DNA of 64,000 nt, from positions 5,022,001 to 5,086,000 of the forward strand of contig NZ_CP109583.1 of assembly GCF_036250755.1 (NCBI RefSeq), given 5' to 3'. Each line of letters starts with the position of its first letter. The stretch's first letter is position 1. The notes under the pieces are model-generated. The model searched no databases. It saw nothing but the letters and a program-made list of their open reading frames with translations, and was not told the DNA's origin. This stretch comes from Streptomyces uncialis (GTDB lineage: Bacteria > Actinomycetota > Actinomycetes > Streptomycetales > Streptomycetaceae). Position numbers and translations under genes: made by a program. Positions 17,501 to 24,339 of the stretch are shown one piece after another.

Positions 17501-19466
17501 GGACCCGCGCGAACACCCGCAGCGACTCCAGCGCGGCCCCGTCCCGCCCGGCGGCGGCGTACGCGCACGCGATGTTCCACACGGCGGCGGCCCCGAAGTA
17601 CTGCGTGTGCGCGTACCGCGCGTACAGCGCGAGCCCGGAGTCCGGGTCCCCGCCCCGCACGTACCAGCCGACGGCCCGCCCCAGCGCGACCGGCGACCCC
17701 TCCGCCACGGCCCGCGCGAAGTACGCCGCGGCCCCGAGGGGTTCCACCTCGCCGGTCCCGCCCTCCGGCGCGCTGCCGGTCCCGGTCCCGGTCCCAGTCG
17801 CGGTCCCGGATCCGGTCCCGGTCCCGGTCCCCGGTGGGTCCTCCAGCAGGGGGACGAGGGTGAGCGCGTCGTGGGGGAGGGGGGTGCCGTCGGCGGGGGT
17901 GGTGGGGTGCGGGGTGCTGTCGGCGGGGGTGGTGGGGTGCGGGGTGCTGTCGGCGGGCAGCGGACCGTGCGGGTCGGCGTGGGTCGGCAGCGGGGGGAGC
18001 GGGTCGGTACCGGTCGGGAGCGGGGGGTGCCCGAGGGCGAACACCGCGTCGGCGCCCGCCCGGTCGCCCTCCGCACGCAGTTCCTCGGCCAGCGCCTGCC
18101 AGTGCCGCCCGCGATGCGGTTCCGTGAGCGTGGCCCGAAGGGCCGCCCCGCGCTCCGGCGAACCACGGTCCAGCAGCCGCGCCGCGACCTCCACGGGGTC
18201 CTCGGGCGGTGGGCCGGGGGTGGGGCGGGGGACGGAGTCGGGTACGGGTGCGGGGTCCTGCGCCGGGTCCGGTGCGGAGGGGCCGGGTACGGGTGCCGCT
18301 TCGGGTACGGGTACGGGTTCGGGGTCCTGCGCCGGGTCCGGTGCGGAGGGGCCGGGTACGGGTGCCGCTTCGGTTACGGGTACGGGTTCGGGGTCCGGCG
18401 CGGAGGGGGCGGGCGCGGGGTCGGGTACGGGTACGGGGTCCTGTGCCGGGCCGGACCGGGCGGACGCGGACTCCTGCTCCACGGTGGACGCGGACTCCTG
18501 CTCCACGACCTCCAGATAGCGGACCGCGGTGTCGAGGTCGCCCGCCGCGAGATACATCTCGGCGGTCCGCAGATGGAGCCGCAGCAACCCGGCGTGCTCG
18601 TCCGCGTCCCCGTCCGCCTCCGTGCTCGGCCCACCGCGCGTGCCGTGCGGGGACGGGGACGGGGACTCGGACGTGGACGGGGAGTCGGGCCGGGCCACAG
18701 CCGGGGCCAGGGACCGGTCGGCGGTGTGGAGCCGACGGGTCACCTCCAGCCGCCGGTGTTCCGCGCCGAGGAGTTCGGCGCCGTCCTCCGCGCGGTCGAT
18801 GTCCCCGCGCTCCAGCGCGGCGTCGACCGCGTCCCGCAGCGGACCGAGCACCGCCGCGTCCTCCGGTCCCGCACCGGCCACCAGCCCGTCCGCCCAGTCC
18901 CGCAGTTCGTCCAACGGCGCCAGATGGGCGCGCAGTTCGTCGTCCGGCAGCCCCCAGGTGCTCACGGCGACGGCGATCCGGTGCCGGAAGCGGGGACCCG
19001 CCGCCGTGAGCGCGTGGCGGGCGACCGCCACGAGGACCGGTGTCCCGCCGGGCGTGCGTGGCGCGTCCGGGTCCGGCCCCGGGTGCAGAGCCGCGGCGGC
19101 GACGGGCGCGAGCGGGCCCGTGAAGCCCTCCGCGCCGGTGAGCGCGCCGTCGCCGCCGGTCCACAACCGCTGCGCGCCGAGCAGGAGTTGCGCCAGCGCG
19201 GCGGCCTCGGGTCCGCCGTCCGCGCGGGCGGTCCGGACCATACGGGTGAGCAGATCGCCGTCCCCGCGCGGGCCGCCGGGGTCCGGGGCGGCCGCGAGCG
19301 TACCGCCGCGCAGCAGGGCGCGGCGGCGGAGGGCCAGCAGGGCGGGTACGGCGATCCGGCACAGCTCGTCCGGCGTGAAGGCGGCGCCCTCCGTACCGTC
19401 GTCGAGGAGGAACGCGGACACGACGCGGCCCGTCTCCTGGATGTCGTCCTCGGACCAGGTGAGCAC
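11502..19466 (-). CDS. Giant TPR / STAND-type ATPase / pseudokinase-like protein with C-terminal shared motif
   Basis: 2654 residues. Order of parts: N-terminal helical region (1-330); Pro/Glu/Val low-complexity linker (about 335-570); long TPR-like superhelix (about 570-1700) with repeated phrases such as WNIACAYAAAGR (about 626) and WNLGCAYAATGR (about 1067); a beta-rich region (about 1790-1950); a STAND-type P-loop ATPase opening with FVGRRLEK (F1963), Walker A GARRAGKT (K1998), Walker B LVIIDECQDLL (D2108-E2109) and a sensor-like ALLFSGSC; a kinase-like domain (about 2330-2560) with HGDIHPDN (H2463, N2470) in the catalytic-loop position; and a C-terminal motif (NDFRGPVGAV, about 2622-2640). 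The kinase lacks a clear nucleotide-binding Lys, and LSGWG replaces DFG, so it is probably a pseudokinase. This is the architecture of an NTP-dependent sensor in immunity or programmed death. GTG 19466 is assumed; a CHAT gene diverges from it. Confidence 0.8.
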   Translation of the reverse strand: MLTWSEDDIQETGRVVSAFLLDDGTEGAAFTPDELCRIAVPALLALRRRALLRGGTLAAAPDPGGPRGDGDLLTRMVRTARADGGPEAAALAQLLLGAQRLWTGGDGALTGAEGFTGPLAPVAAAALHPGPDPDAPRTPGGTPVLVAVARHALTAAGPRFRHRIAVAVSTWGLPDDELRAHLAPLDELRDWADGLVAGAGPEDAAVLGPLRDAVDAALERGDIDRAEDGAELLGAEHRRLEVTRRLHTADRSLAPAVARPDSPSTSESPSPSPHGTRGGPSTEADGDADEHAGLLRLHLRTAEMYLAAGDLDTAVRYLEVVEQESASTVEQESASARSGPAQDPVPVPDPAPAPSAPDPEPVPVTEAAPVPGPSAPDPAQDPEPVPVPEAAPVPGPSAPDPAQDPAPVPDSVPRPTPGPPPEDPVEVAARLLDRGSPERGAALRATLTEPHRGRHWQALAEELRAEGDRAGADAVFALGHPPLPTGTDPLPPLPTHADPHGPLPADSTPHPTTPADSTPHPTTPADGTPLPHDALTLVPLLEDPPGTGTGTGSGTATGTGTGTGSAPEGGTGEVEPLGAAAYFARAVAEGSPVALGRAVGWYVRGGDPDSGLALYARYAHTQYFGAAAVWNIACAYAAAGRDGAALESLRVFARVLPGVVAPDQRAAVDAYCGRLGAPSPLPRVPAPAPAPAPGATASPGATAAAPDPAAAPVDEPALAARAKELHDGGRTDDAVRLLDELLRANPSAPAAYLLMRIHRERGDLAAARAATGRIEAARGELSWRHHVELARVALDRRCTDLGLAREQLGQARAKGAGPHWTQPLEERLERASAPQRTPAYGSGPFRTGDREPDDAQALFEGQLPELLAEARSGRPRPGRDLATVLAHLRSTRMSLPPPGTLNLVIKAVLEIRDDFAVRDLAAWLMDHRYWDEAVEVLQSCVQWISPERLPRILHLRDQAARAGSILEELNPACPPVREDVGSPVRGDRQEIQPHLVRIVEPEASLVAIWRAQNPPALATQNDLVDLWTDAVRAHPVALGNALGQLIISGRPEDALRLHSAYADEMWLTAGAAWNLGCAYAATGRLTAAADTFVYHARVTTRWFTAQQNRELAELFGAAGRAVPQPAHRPAPVVRGQAARTPAHRPPRAALYVTEAESTAARLVAQCRNAPSTHHFRLAADAVRKAIRLDRGGRERHVATVRELFPLQPPEPATAAALVMVLETARMTAEAWELLARWIDDTGAHPELLGPAVRIAREAGRLPELRDALLAHLRPDAGFEHYLTLAKASDELGDGDGRVTYAQQALTRNQSCAEAAYLLDPEGQRAEKAVQVVRPRVRLDAGTPRERAVALLEESYGTAVDFLDQHALIRYRPTPNRGSLTTALKAHKKARLAERDAPPELLADATDMIVAAEREDWEAAAAYARELVKERPWHAGIANAAAMCLIRLHDLPELSATEKEETDDEIRGLSDLAGTPQIRQEILVQLDYARARYERADALLTAAPHWWRTERDVWAQVGLRAGQGMCGRPAAAAALLLEYGKLRPGQPGMRAAAVAALLAHRGGDGRLTDEAIAHYRLAGERDRPAARLVTDALAADLPEILNSKGVPVLPPEQIDRVARHLADDPPRLLSFLRRTRQHGNRKGPDQRREVAARKLHQFRAYAGMGRVGAALARLREAGDSGASPAEVRAPLEELCARHGHPDPVTAARELLERPAAPSVGPPPGEAVRLAAEIAELPPDTELPERVARFMAFLTAGVDPLTGAVAERLAGCWDRQARLILATARLAPRGPGTDSVAELTARTAAALAESDPLAEDTLLRESAFGPPVLTVQRALRVHWQHTAQRRLQQGEPVLAEPRATRIGSGPVEAVFELRAGQQPPEVVRVGCEGAAYEWESGELTPEESRKGSLVIDSRAREVTLTLRWRFPGEGWSEPVGHPVPVEPLERRGSVRQRFTPRITTGKDMFVGRRLEKAEIRRAFEDAPHAPVSPQFITGARRAGKTSLIEHLRRLRNSPGDELPPPSGWPVPHLFPALVSGQSQEHPVRNLLPLVAADIEGLLSRVHPDADPSASLAELRRRSEPVEVASFAAWWDGVRRTMWPGDVVKPLVIIDECQDLLRGYKSDVEAKRRAFGMLRDLTQRGEIALLFSGSCTHAQLETLLGGTKLDTDIAQPLPIGLLDSDPALEVIHQGFPDDGGGTRVEVLNRSAIAAYEATLGHPYHLHLLGEALAKLLKDRDRRVIDPRLVREAVHSIATSEGAVTGLLDQYDAPEKIPPLLFEVADRLKDSRWESDVKAGWSDTKSGELADYIDLGLLRREGRDPASLAWVNPIVERWFDSGRHRAAEEQTPETVQLLREGLQVVSRDERDGVLVARVRDARGLKYRATWLQEGDAAAAVARYDRVAREAGLALPGAWRHCGRWFLQEDVGGRSFTRCLENEDVPPERAVRWIVDAAQVLDEVYRRHAVTHGDIHPDNLALVDGEVRLSGWGHSGTPDPARPGEVVPPPWDSVYYRPACDAGVPRTPQHDTVALAALLHQLLDPERRLPWPDEPGTAVAETNVLVAGPVGKILYTILKEPRAPRTTTPGELADELRRTLPADPVPLPAPPSGITVITNARADTRVERRTNDFRGPVGAVTGDHADVRVDEVSAPGPGEETPP
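17885..18447. repeat. DNA tandem repeats encoding the low-complexity linker of the giant gene
   Basis: Two repeat zones inside the coding sequence. At 17889-17955 a unit of about 30 bases (GTCGGCGGGGGTGGTGGGGT) occurs twice plus a partial copy. At 18237-18447 a unit of about 69 bases occurs in roughly three copies, encoding Pro/Val/Glu-rich stretches (PVPGPSAPDPAQD). Length polymorphism between strains is expected; both preserve frame. Confidence 0.7.
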
Positions 19467-19744
19467 CCCAACCCCCGCGCTCCGCTTGCCGTACGGGTAC
19501 CGATGGTATCCAGCGTGGCCGGAATCCGACGCGGTGTCACCAGGGTCCCGTCATCACGCGGTCGCCCGCCCGTCGCGCACAGAGACGCCGCCGGGGCCCG
19601 CGCGGTTCGCGCGGGGGCGTACCGGATACGGCCGTGCGCCGGTACGGGGCCGGGACTACGCTCGGTGCGGGTTCCGTACCGGGGCGTGTGCCACGGGGTG
19701 CGTGTCTCCGGGCCCGCCGTCCACGCCCGACCGGGGGAACGCGT
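19467..19744. promoter_or_regulatory. Divergent promoter region between the giant gene and the CHAT gene
   Basis: 278 bases separate two divergent starts. A hairpin CCCGCGCG/CGCGCGGG lies at 19597-19615. TACGCT at 19657-19662 could be a -10 element for the CHAT gene. No convincing -35 is seen. Shared control of both genes is an inference from the arrangement. Confidence 0.4.
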
Positions 19745-22510
19745 GTGAACGACCATCCGAATCTGCTGCCGGAGGACCGTCCGGCGTACGAGAGGTGCGT
19801 CGACCAGGGCATCCGGACGCTGCGGGCCAGCCCGTCGCCGCCCGACCCGCGGCTGTCCGAGGTCCTGCGCACGATGGCCCTCAACGCGACGTTCCAGGTC
19901 AACGAGTCGGCCGCGCCGGAGTACGAGGAGTACGTCCGGCGGCGGGCGGCGGCGCGGGCCTCGCCCGGGTGGGCGTCCGACGCTGGTGACGCGTTCGCCG
20001 GGGCCGCGCCGACGACAGCGCCCGCACGGAAGCCGTTCCCCCGTGGGCGGGTGGCGCTCGTCGTGCTGGGCTTGCTGCTCGGCGGGTCGGCCCTGGCCGT
20101 ACTGCTGCTCGGGGAACCGGGCACGGCCGCGGTCGTGCTCGGTGCGGTGGCCGCTCTCACGGTCCTCGGCGCGGTGCCTCTCCGGGGTCTGGGGGCCGCC
20201 CGGCTCCCGAAGCCCTTGCGACGGCGGCGCCCGGCCCCCGAGCCCGTCGCCCAGGCCGGGCGGGCGGACGGGCCCACGAGGGGCCACGACCTCCGGACGG
20301 CCAGGCGGGAGTGGGAGGCGGCGCTTCTGTACCGGGGCGTGCTGCCGTTCCTGCGGACCGCGCTGGAGTCCTCCGCCGAGGTGCGCCTGGACGCACGGCT
20401 GGCGGATGTGCGGAGCACGAGGACCATCCGGCTGAGGCCCACCGCCCGGCGGCGCGTCTCGGAGCGCGGTCCGGGGTACGGACCACCGCCCGCCGCCGAC
20501 TCCGGGACCACGACGGACACCCTGGACCGCCCTTGGCCGGGAGGCAGCGAACGGGACCGCCCCTGGCCGGGAGGCAGCGAACCGGACCGCCCTTGGCCGG
20601 GAGGCAGCGAACGGGACCGCCCTTGGCCGGGAGGCAGCGAACCGGACTTCTCCAGCCCCGACTACGGCGCCTGGGACGCCGCCGATGAACCGGACGAGGA
20701 CGAGCCGCCGTACGACGACCCGGAGCGCGAGCACGGGAGCACCGAGCCGGGCGCCGGATGGGGCCCGTCGAAGACACCCGGCAGGGACCCCGGCGAGGAC
20801 TCAGGTCCGCCGGACCCCGAGCCACCCGTACGCGCCGACCCGCCCCACCCGCACGGAGGCTACGGCCAGGCACAGCCCCCCGCGCACGCGTACCCGCAAC
20901 CGCAGTACCCGTATCCCGGCGGGCGTCCGCACCCGGGTACGGGCGGCCGCCCGCACCCTGGCCTGCCGTCGCGGAGAGTCCGCCCGCACCCGGAGTACCC
21001 GAGCGCCCGCCCGCACCCGGACACCACCGGGCGGCCCGACCGGGACACCCCGCCGCCCCCCGACCCCCGCCGTATGGTCGTGGAACTGGTCGAGCAGGCA
21101 CCGCCCGGCACGGAAGTGCCCCTCCAGGTGCAGATCGTGCAGGACCGGTCGGCGGACGACCGCGCGGAACCGGGCATCGCGCTGCGCGCGTTCGCGGTCC
21201 CGGCGGACGGGGCGCGGCTGCTGATCACCGTGCACGCGCCGGGGCTGATCGCGCTGGGCGACCTCCAGCAGGAGGTGACGGTCCGGCCCGGCACCGACTC
21301 CGATGTGCTGACGTTCGGGCTGCGCACGGCGGCGGAGGGGCTGCGCGCGGTCACCGTACGGGCGTTCCACGCGGGGACGTTCCTGGGCGAACTGCGGGTC
21401 CAGCTGTCGGTGCGGCACGGCACCCCGGCCCGTTCCGGCCCGCCGCGTGTGGCCCCGCTCGCGTCGGTCGCCTTCGACCCGGGCGAGGTGACCCTCCAGG
21501 TGCTCAGGGGCGAGGACGGCTCGTACAGCTTCCAGCTGATCAGCGAGACCTGCTACGCCCCGGAGTCGTTCCGGCTGCTCGGCGGCGACCCCCGGTGGAT
21601 CGCGGACCGGGTGTACCGGGAGCTGCGCCAGGCGGCGGCCGAGTCGGGACCGGGCTCGGACGGGGTGGCGGGGGCCCGGCGGCTGCGGAACCTGGGCGTC
21701 GAGATGTGGGCGTCGGCGGTACCCGAACCCGTACGGCGGCAGTTCTGGGCCGAGGCGGACCGCATCTCGTCGGTGACGGTGCTCGGCGCGCACGACCTGG
21801 TGCCGTGGGAGCTGCTGTACCCGCTGGACGGCGACTGCGAGGGCGAGGGGTTCCTGTCGGAGTGGCTGCCGGTGATCCGCCGGACGTTCGGCCAGCAGCG
21901 GGTCCGGGAGCTGGATCTGTCCCGGGCCGCGTTCGTCGTGCCGCCGGACTCCCCGGAGGGCGCGGCGGAGGAGATCGCGTCGCTGCGCCGGCTGTTCGGC
22001 GCGGGGGTCACCGACCTCGGGGTGTTCACGGAACGTTCGGCGGTCAGCGGTCTGGTCGAGAGCGGGTTCGGGGGGCTGCTGCACTTCGCGTGCCACAACA
22101 CGTTCAGCGACGAGGGCTCGCAAGTGGCGATGGCGGACGGCCCGTTCGACCCGATCGACCTGGCGTACGCGACGCACTCCCGCTCGCTGCGGGACTCGCG
22201 CCCCCTGGTGTTCTTCAACGCGTGCCGCAGCGCCGGCGAGATCGGCTGGTACGCGGCGAGCCTCGGCTGGGGCACGCAGTTCCTGCGCTCGGGCGCGGGA
22301 GCGTTCGTCGGCACCCTCTGGCCGGTCCGCTCCGACGCGGCCCACGACTTCGCCCGCGCCTTCTACACCGAACTCCTCACCCGCGACCGCACCCTGGGCC
22401 AGGCGTCCCTCCACGCCCGCAGAGCGGTCCGCCGCGGCGACGGCGACCCGACGGGCCTGGCATACGCGGTGTACGGCAGCCCGGCGGCCCGTGCGGGTCG
22501 CCTTCGCTAG
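19745..22510 (+). CDS. Membrane-anchored CHAT-domain (caspase-like) protein
   Basis: 921 residues. N-terminal cytosolic helical part (1-100), two adjacent membrane helices (about 103-122 and 127-147), a second helical part, then a long disordered Pro/Arg/Asp-rich linker containing four 10-residue DRPWPGGSE-type repeats (about 261-300). A beta-rich domain follows (VVELVEQAPPGTEVPLQVQI) and finally a CHAT peptidase domain (about 640-921). The clan CD dyad is visible: His784 in LLHFACHNTF and Cys827 in VFFNACRSAG. CHAT proteases cleave partner proteins when activated by sensors, as in gasdermin or Csx29-type systems. GTG 19745 is chosen because GGGGGAA precedes it by 6 bases. The divergent giant STAND gene is the obvious candidate regulator; that pairing is inference. 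Confidence 0.85.
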   Translation: MNDHPNLLPEDRPAYERCVDQGIRTLRASPSPPDPRLSEVLRTMALNATFQVNESAAPEYEEYVRRRAAARASPGWASDAGDAFAGAAPTTAPARKPFPRGRVALVVLGLLLGGSALAVLLLGEPGTAAVVLGAVAALTVLGAVPLRGLGAARLPKPLRRRRPAPEPVAQAGRADGPTRGHDLRTARREWEAALLYRGVLPFLRTALESSAEVRLDARLADVRSTRTIRLRPTARRRVSERGPGYGPPPAADSGTTTDTLDRPWPGGSERDRPWPGGSEPDRPWPGGSERDRPWPGGSEPDFSSPDYGAWDAADEPDEDEPPYDDPEREHGSTEPGAGWGPSKTPGRDPGEDSGPPDPEPPVRADPPHPHGGYGQAQPPAHAYPQPQYPYPGGRPHPGTGGRPHPGLPSRRVRPHPEYPSARPHPDTTGRPDRDTPPPPDPRRMVVELVEQAPPGTEVPLQVQIVQDRSADDRAEPGIALRAFAVPADGARLLITVHAPGLIALGDLQQEVTVRPGTDSDVLTFGLRTAAEGLRAVTVRAFHAGTFLGELRVQLSVRHGTPARSGPPRVAPLASVAFDPGEVTLQVLRGEDGSYSFQLISETCYAPESFRLLGGDPRWIADRVYRELRQAAAESGPGSDGVAGARRLRNLGVEMWASAVPEPVRRQFWAEADRISSVTVLGAHDLVPWELLYPLDGDCEGEGFLSEWLPVIRRTFGQQRVRELDLSRAAFVVPPDSPEGAAEEIASLRRLFGAGVTDLGVFTERSAVSGLVESGFGGLLHFACHNTFSDEGSQVAMADGPFDPIDLAYATHSRSLRDSRPLVFFNACRSAGEIGWYAASLGWGTQFLRSGAGAFVGTLWPVRSDAAHDFARAFYTELLTRDRTLGQASLHARRAVRRGDGDPTGLAYAVYGSPAARAGRLR
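20525..20644 (+). repeat. Four 30-base in-frame repeats in the CHAT gene
   Basis: Unit GACCGCCC[T/C]TGGCCGGGAG followed by GCAGCGAACG or GCAGCGAACC; four consecutive copies alternate between the two endings, encoding DRPWPGGSE plus R or P. The near-identity of copies suggests recent expansion. Confidence 0.85.
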
Positions 22511-22567
22511 CGCTTCCGAGGTCCGTCCGGCTGGACGTACTTGTCCCTGTGCCGTCGCTCGTGGGGT

Positions 22568-22724
22568 GCGCAGTTCCCCGCGCCCCTTTGGGGCGCACCC
22601 TGTGGGTCCTTCGGGTTGGTGCCGGTCGGGATTCTCCGTCCTCGCTCCAACGCGCTCGGTACGACGTCCACTGACCCGACTGAAGAGCATCGGAGTCTGC
22701 GGGCAGAGATTCCCGCCCACCCCC
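22568..22724. repeat. Composite intergenic repeat, copy 2
   Basis: Short word GCGCAGTTCCCCGCGCCCCT at 22568-22587 followed by the long core at 22621-22724, the same order and orientation as copy 1 at 19-175. The two long cores are nearly identical except for a short variable middle. It begins about 60 bases after the CHAT gene. Confidence 0.8.
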
Positions 22725-22850
22725 TTCGGTAGCCGAGCGCCCGCACGGGGAGGGTGGTTCAACCCCGCCCGGCCCGGAGCCTGACCACACCCGCAGGCCG
22801 AGAACAGCCCCCACCCGAAGGACAACACCAGCCAGGCAGCGCCCCGACAG

Positions 22851-23310
22851 GGGCGCGGGGAACTGCGCACCCACGTGAGTACCCGCACGGAATGAGGTAC
22901 GCCCAGGAATGGAACCCCAGGGGCGCGGGGAACTGCGCACCCCACGAGCGACGGCACAGGAACGAAGTGCGCCGCGCCGGACAGCCCTGGGAAGCGCAAG
23001 CGAAGGCGACCCGCAGGGAACTGCGCGAAACCACCGAGCGACGGCACCGGAAACAAGTACGCCCAGCACAAGAATCCCAGGGGCGCGGGGAACTGCGCAC
23101 CCACGTGAGTACCCGCACGGAATGAGGTACGCCCAGGAATGGAACCCCAGGGGCGCGGGGAACTGCGCACCCCACGAGCGACGGCACAGGAACGAAGTGC
23201 GCCGCGCCGGACAGCCCTGGGAAGCGCAAGCGAAGGCGACCCGCGGGGAACTGCGCGAAACCACCGAGCGACGGCACGGGGAACAAGTACGTCCCGCCGG
23301 ACAGACCTCG
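22851..23310. repeat. Two tandem copies of a 230-base unit built from short GC repeats
   Basis: Bases 22851-23061 and 23081-23291 are almost identical with a 230-base offset. Each unit contains three forms of the reverse word GGGGCGCGGGGAACTGCGC plus spacers with CGAGCGACGGCAC and GGAAGCGCAAGCGAAGGCG. Open frames exist on both strands through the array, but their products are only repeat translations. The interval 22511-23417 holds no gene. Confidence 0.85.
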
Positions 23311-23417
23311 GAAGCGCAAGCGAAGGCGACCCGCAACCAACTCACCTCCCCCACAGGTCTTGGGTCCGACGCCCGCTCGCACGGCGGGCGTCGGACGACC
23401 GGTACCGAGGGGACCCC

Positions 23418-24110
23418 ATGAGATCTGTAGACAGGCGAGAAGGACGTTTCGCGGACCGCCTCACGAGCCGCTCCGCCGCCGCGTGCCTGGCGGTCGCGGG
23501 AATACTCGCGGGCGTGCTGGTCGGCAACTCCGCGCTGGGAACCGTGCCCGGCTGCGGATTCGGCAGTGACGCCTACCCGTCCCAGACCGCCGGGGACTGG
23601 ACCGCCCACGCGGATCACGTGGTCGTGGCCACCCCGGTGAAGGAGCGGAGCATCAACAGGCGGGACTACGAGGAAGGCCGGACCTTATACGACGTGGAAC
23701 GCGAGGTGACCTTCCGCGCCGATGACGTCCTTTGGGGTACGGAGCGCCCCGGACGTCCGGTAGGCGCCGAGTTCGAACTGGTCGCTCCCGGCTGGAGGGT
23801 GATCAGGGCGTCGGGCGACCGCTTCGACCATACGAACGCGAACGCGCCCCGCTTCGAAACCGGCCACACCTACCTCCTCGCCCTGCGATGGGATGCCGGC
23901 CGGTGGGCCGTGCTCGGGGAGGGCGCCGCCGTCCCCTTCGACGACCGCACGGTCGGCCAGGGCGAATGGTGCGGGCGCGACCTCAGCAAGGAGGACGTCG
24001 CCCGAGGCGAGCGCTTCTCCCGCCCGGACGACACCAGCCTTGAGGAATCCCTGCTGGGCCGGAACGCGCAAGCGGTCACCCGTGAACTCGACAAGGCGAG
24101 CAGGAAGTGA
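23418..24110 (+). CDS. Signal-anchored or secreted protein of unknown function
   Basis: 230 residues. Basic N-terminus, then one hydrophobic segment (CLAVAGILAGVLVGNSAL, about 24-41), followed by a probably extracellular domain with two separated Cys residues (GCGFGSD and EWCGRD) that could pair. The middle part (VVVATPVKERSI, VEREVTFRADDVLWG, HTYLLALRW) reads as an all-beta fold seen in uncharacterised actinobacterial exported proteins. No catalytic motif is recognised. ATG 23418 is chosen because GAGGGGA lies 4 bases upstream and everything upstream in frame is repeat DNA. Codon use is less GC-biased than the neighbours. Confidence 0.65.
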   Translation: MRSVDRREGRFADRLTSRSAAACLAVAGILAGVLVGNSALGTVPGCGFGSDAYPSQTAGDWTAHADHVVVATPVKERSINRRDYEEGRTLYDVEREVTFRADDVLWGTERPGRPVGAEFELVAPGWRVIRASGDRFDHTNANAPRFETGHTYLLALRWDAGRWAVLGEGAAVPFDDRTVGQGEWCGRDLSKEDVARGERFSRPDDTSLEESLLGRNAQAVTRELDKASRK

Positions 24111-24339
24111 CCACCGGAGCCGTGCGGCCGCCGGGCGGGCGGGAAGCGGACCGCCTGTCGCCGCACAGTCCGCCCGCGTGCCCTGCCAGCCGGTCACACC
24201 TGCGGTGACCTGCTGAGACCCGTACAACCAATGGCCGCCTCCGACGGTCCTGCTCGACAACCTCTGATCAACGGATCACGGATCACGGATCACGGCCCGA
24301 CGGGCCGCTGTCCGTGGCCGACCAGGACTGAAGGACTCG

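Noticed and set aside
17760..18460. Separate small gene inside the low-complexity zone of the giant gene
   Set aside because: The frame of the giant gene is unbroken and the repeats keep frame; no independent start signal was found.
11349..19748. A 2799-residue open frame on the plus strand, antisense to the giant gene
   Set aside because: Very long antisense frames are usual in high-GC DNA. All recognisable motifs (Walker A/B, kinase loop) lie on the minus strand, and the plus frame gives only Arg/Gly/Pro-rich text.
20758..23170. Long overlapping frames on both strands through the CHAT gene and the repeats
   Set aside because: Shadows of the CHAT reading frame or translations of the repeat array; no ribosome site, no family pattern.
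22851..23310. CRISPR array
   Set aside because: Units are 70-230 bases with diverse spacing, and spacers are related to each other. No cas genes are near.
22909..23421. Frames with repeated GRGELRTPRATAQ-like text
   Set aside because: They only translate the 230-base repeat. The real gene starts at 23418.
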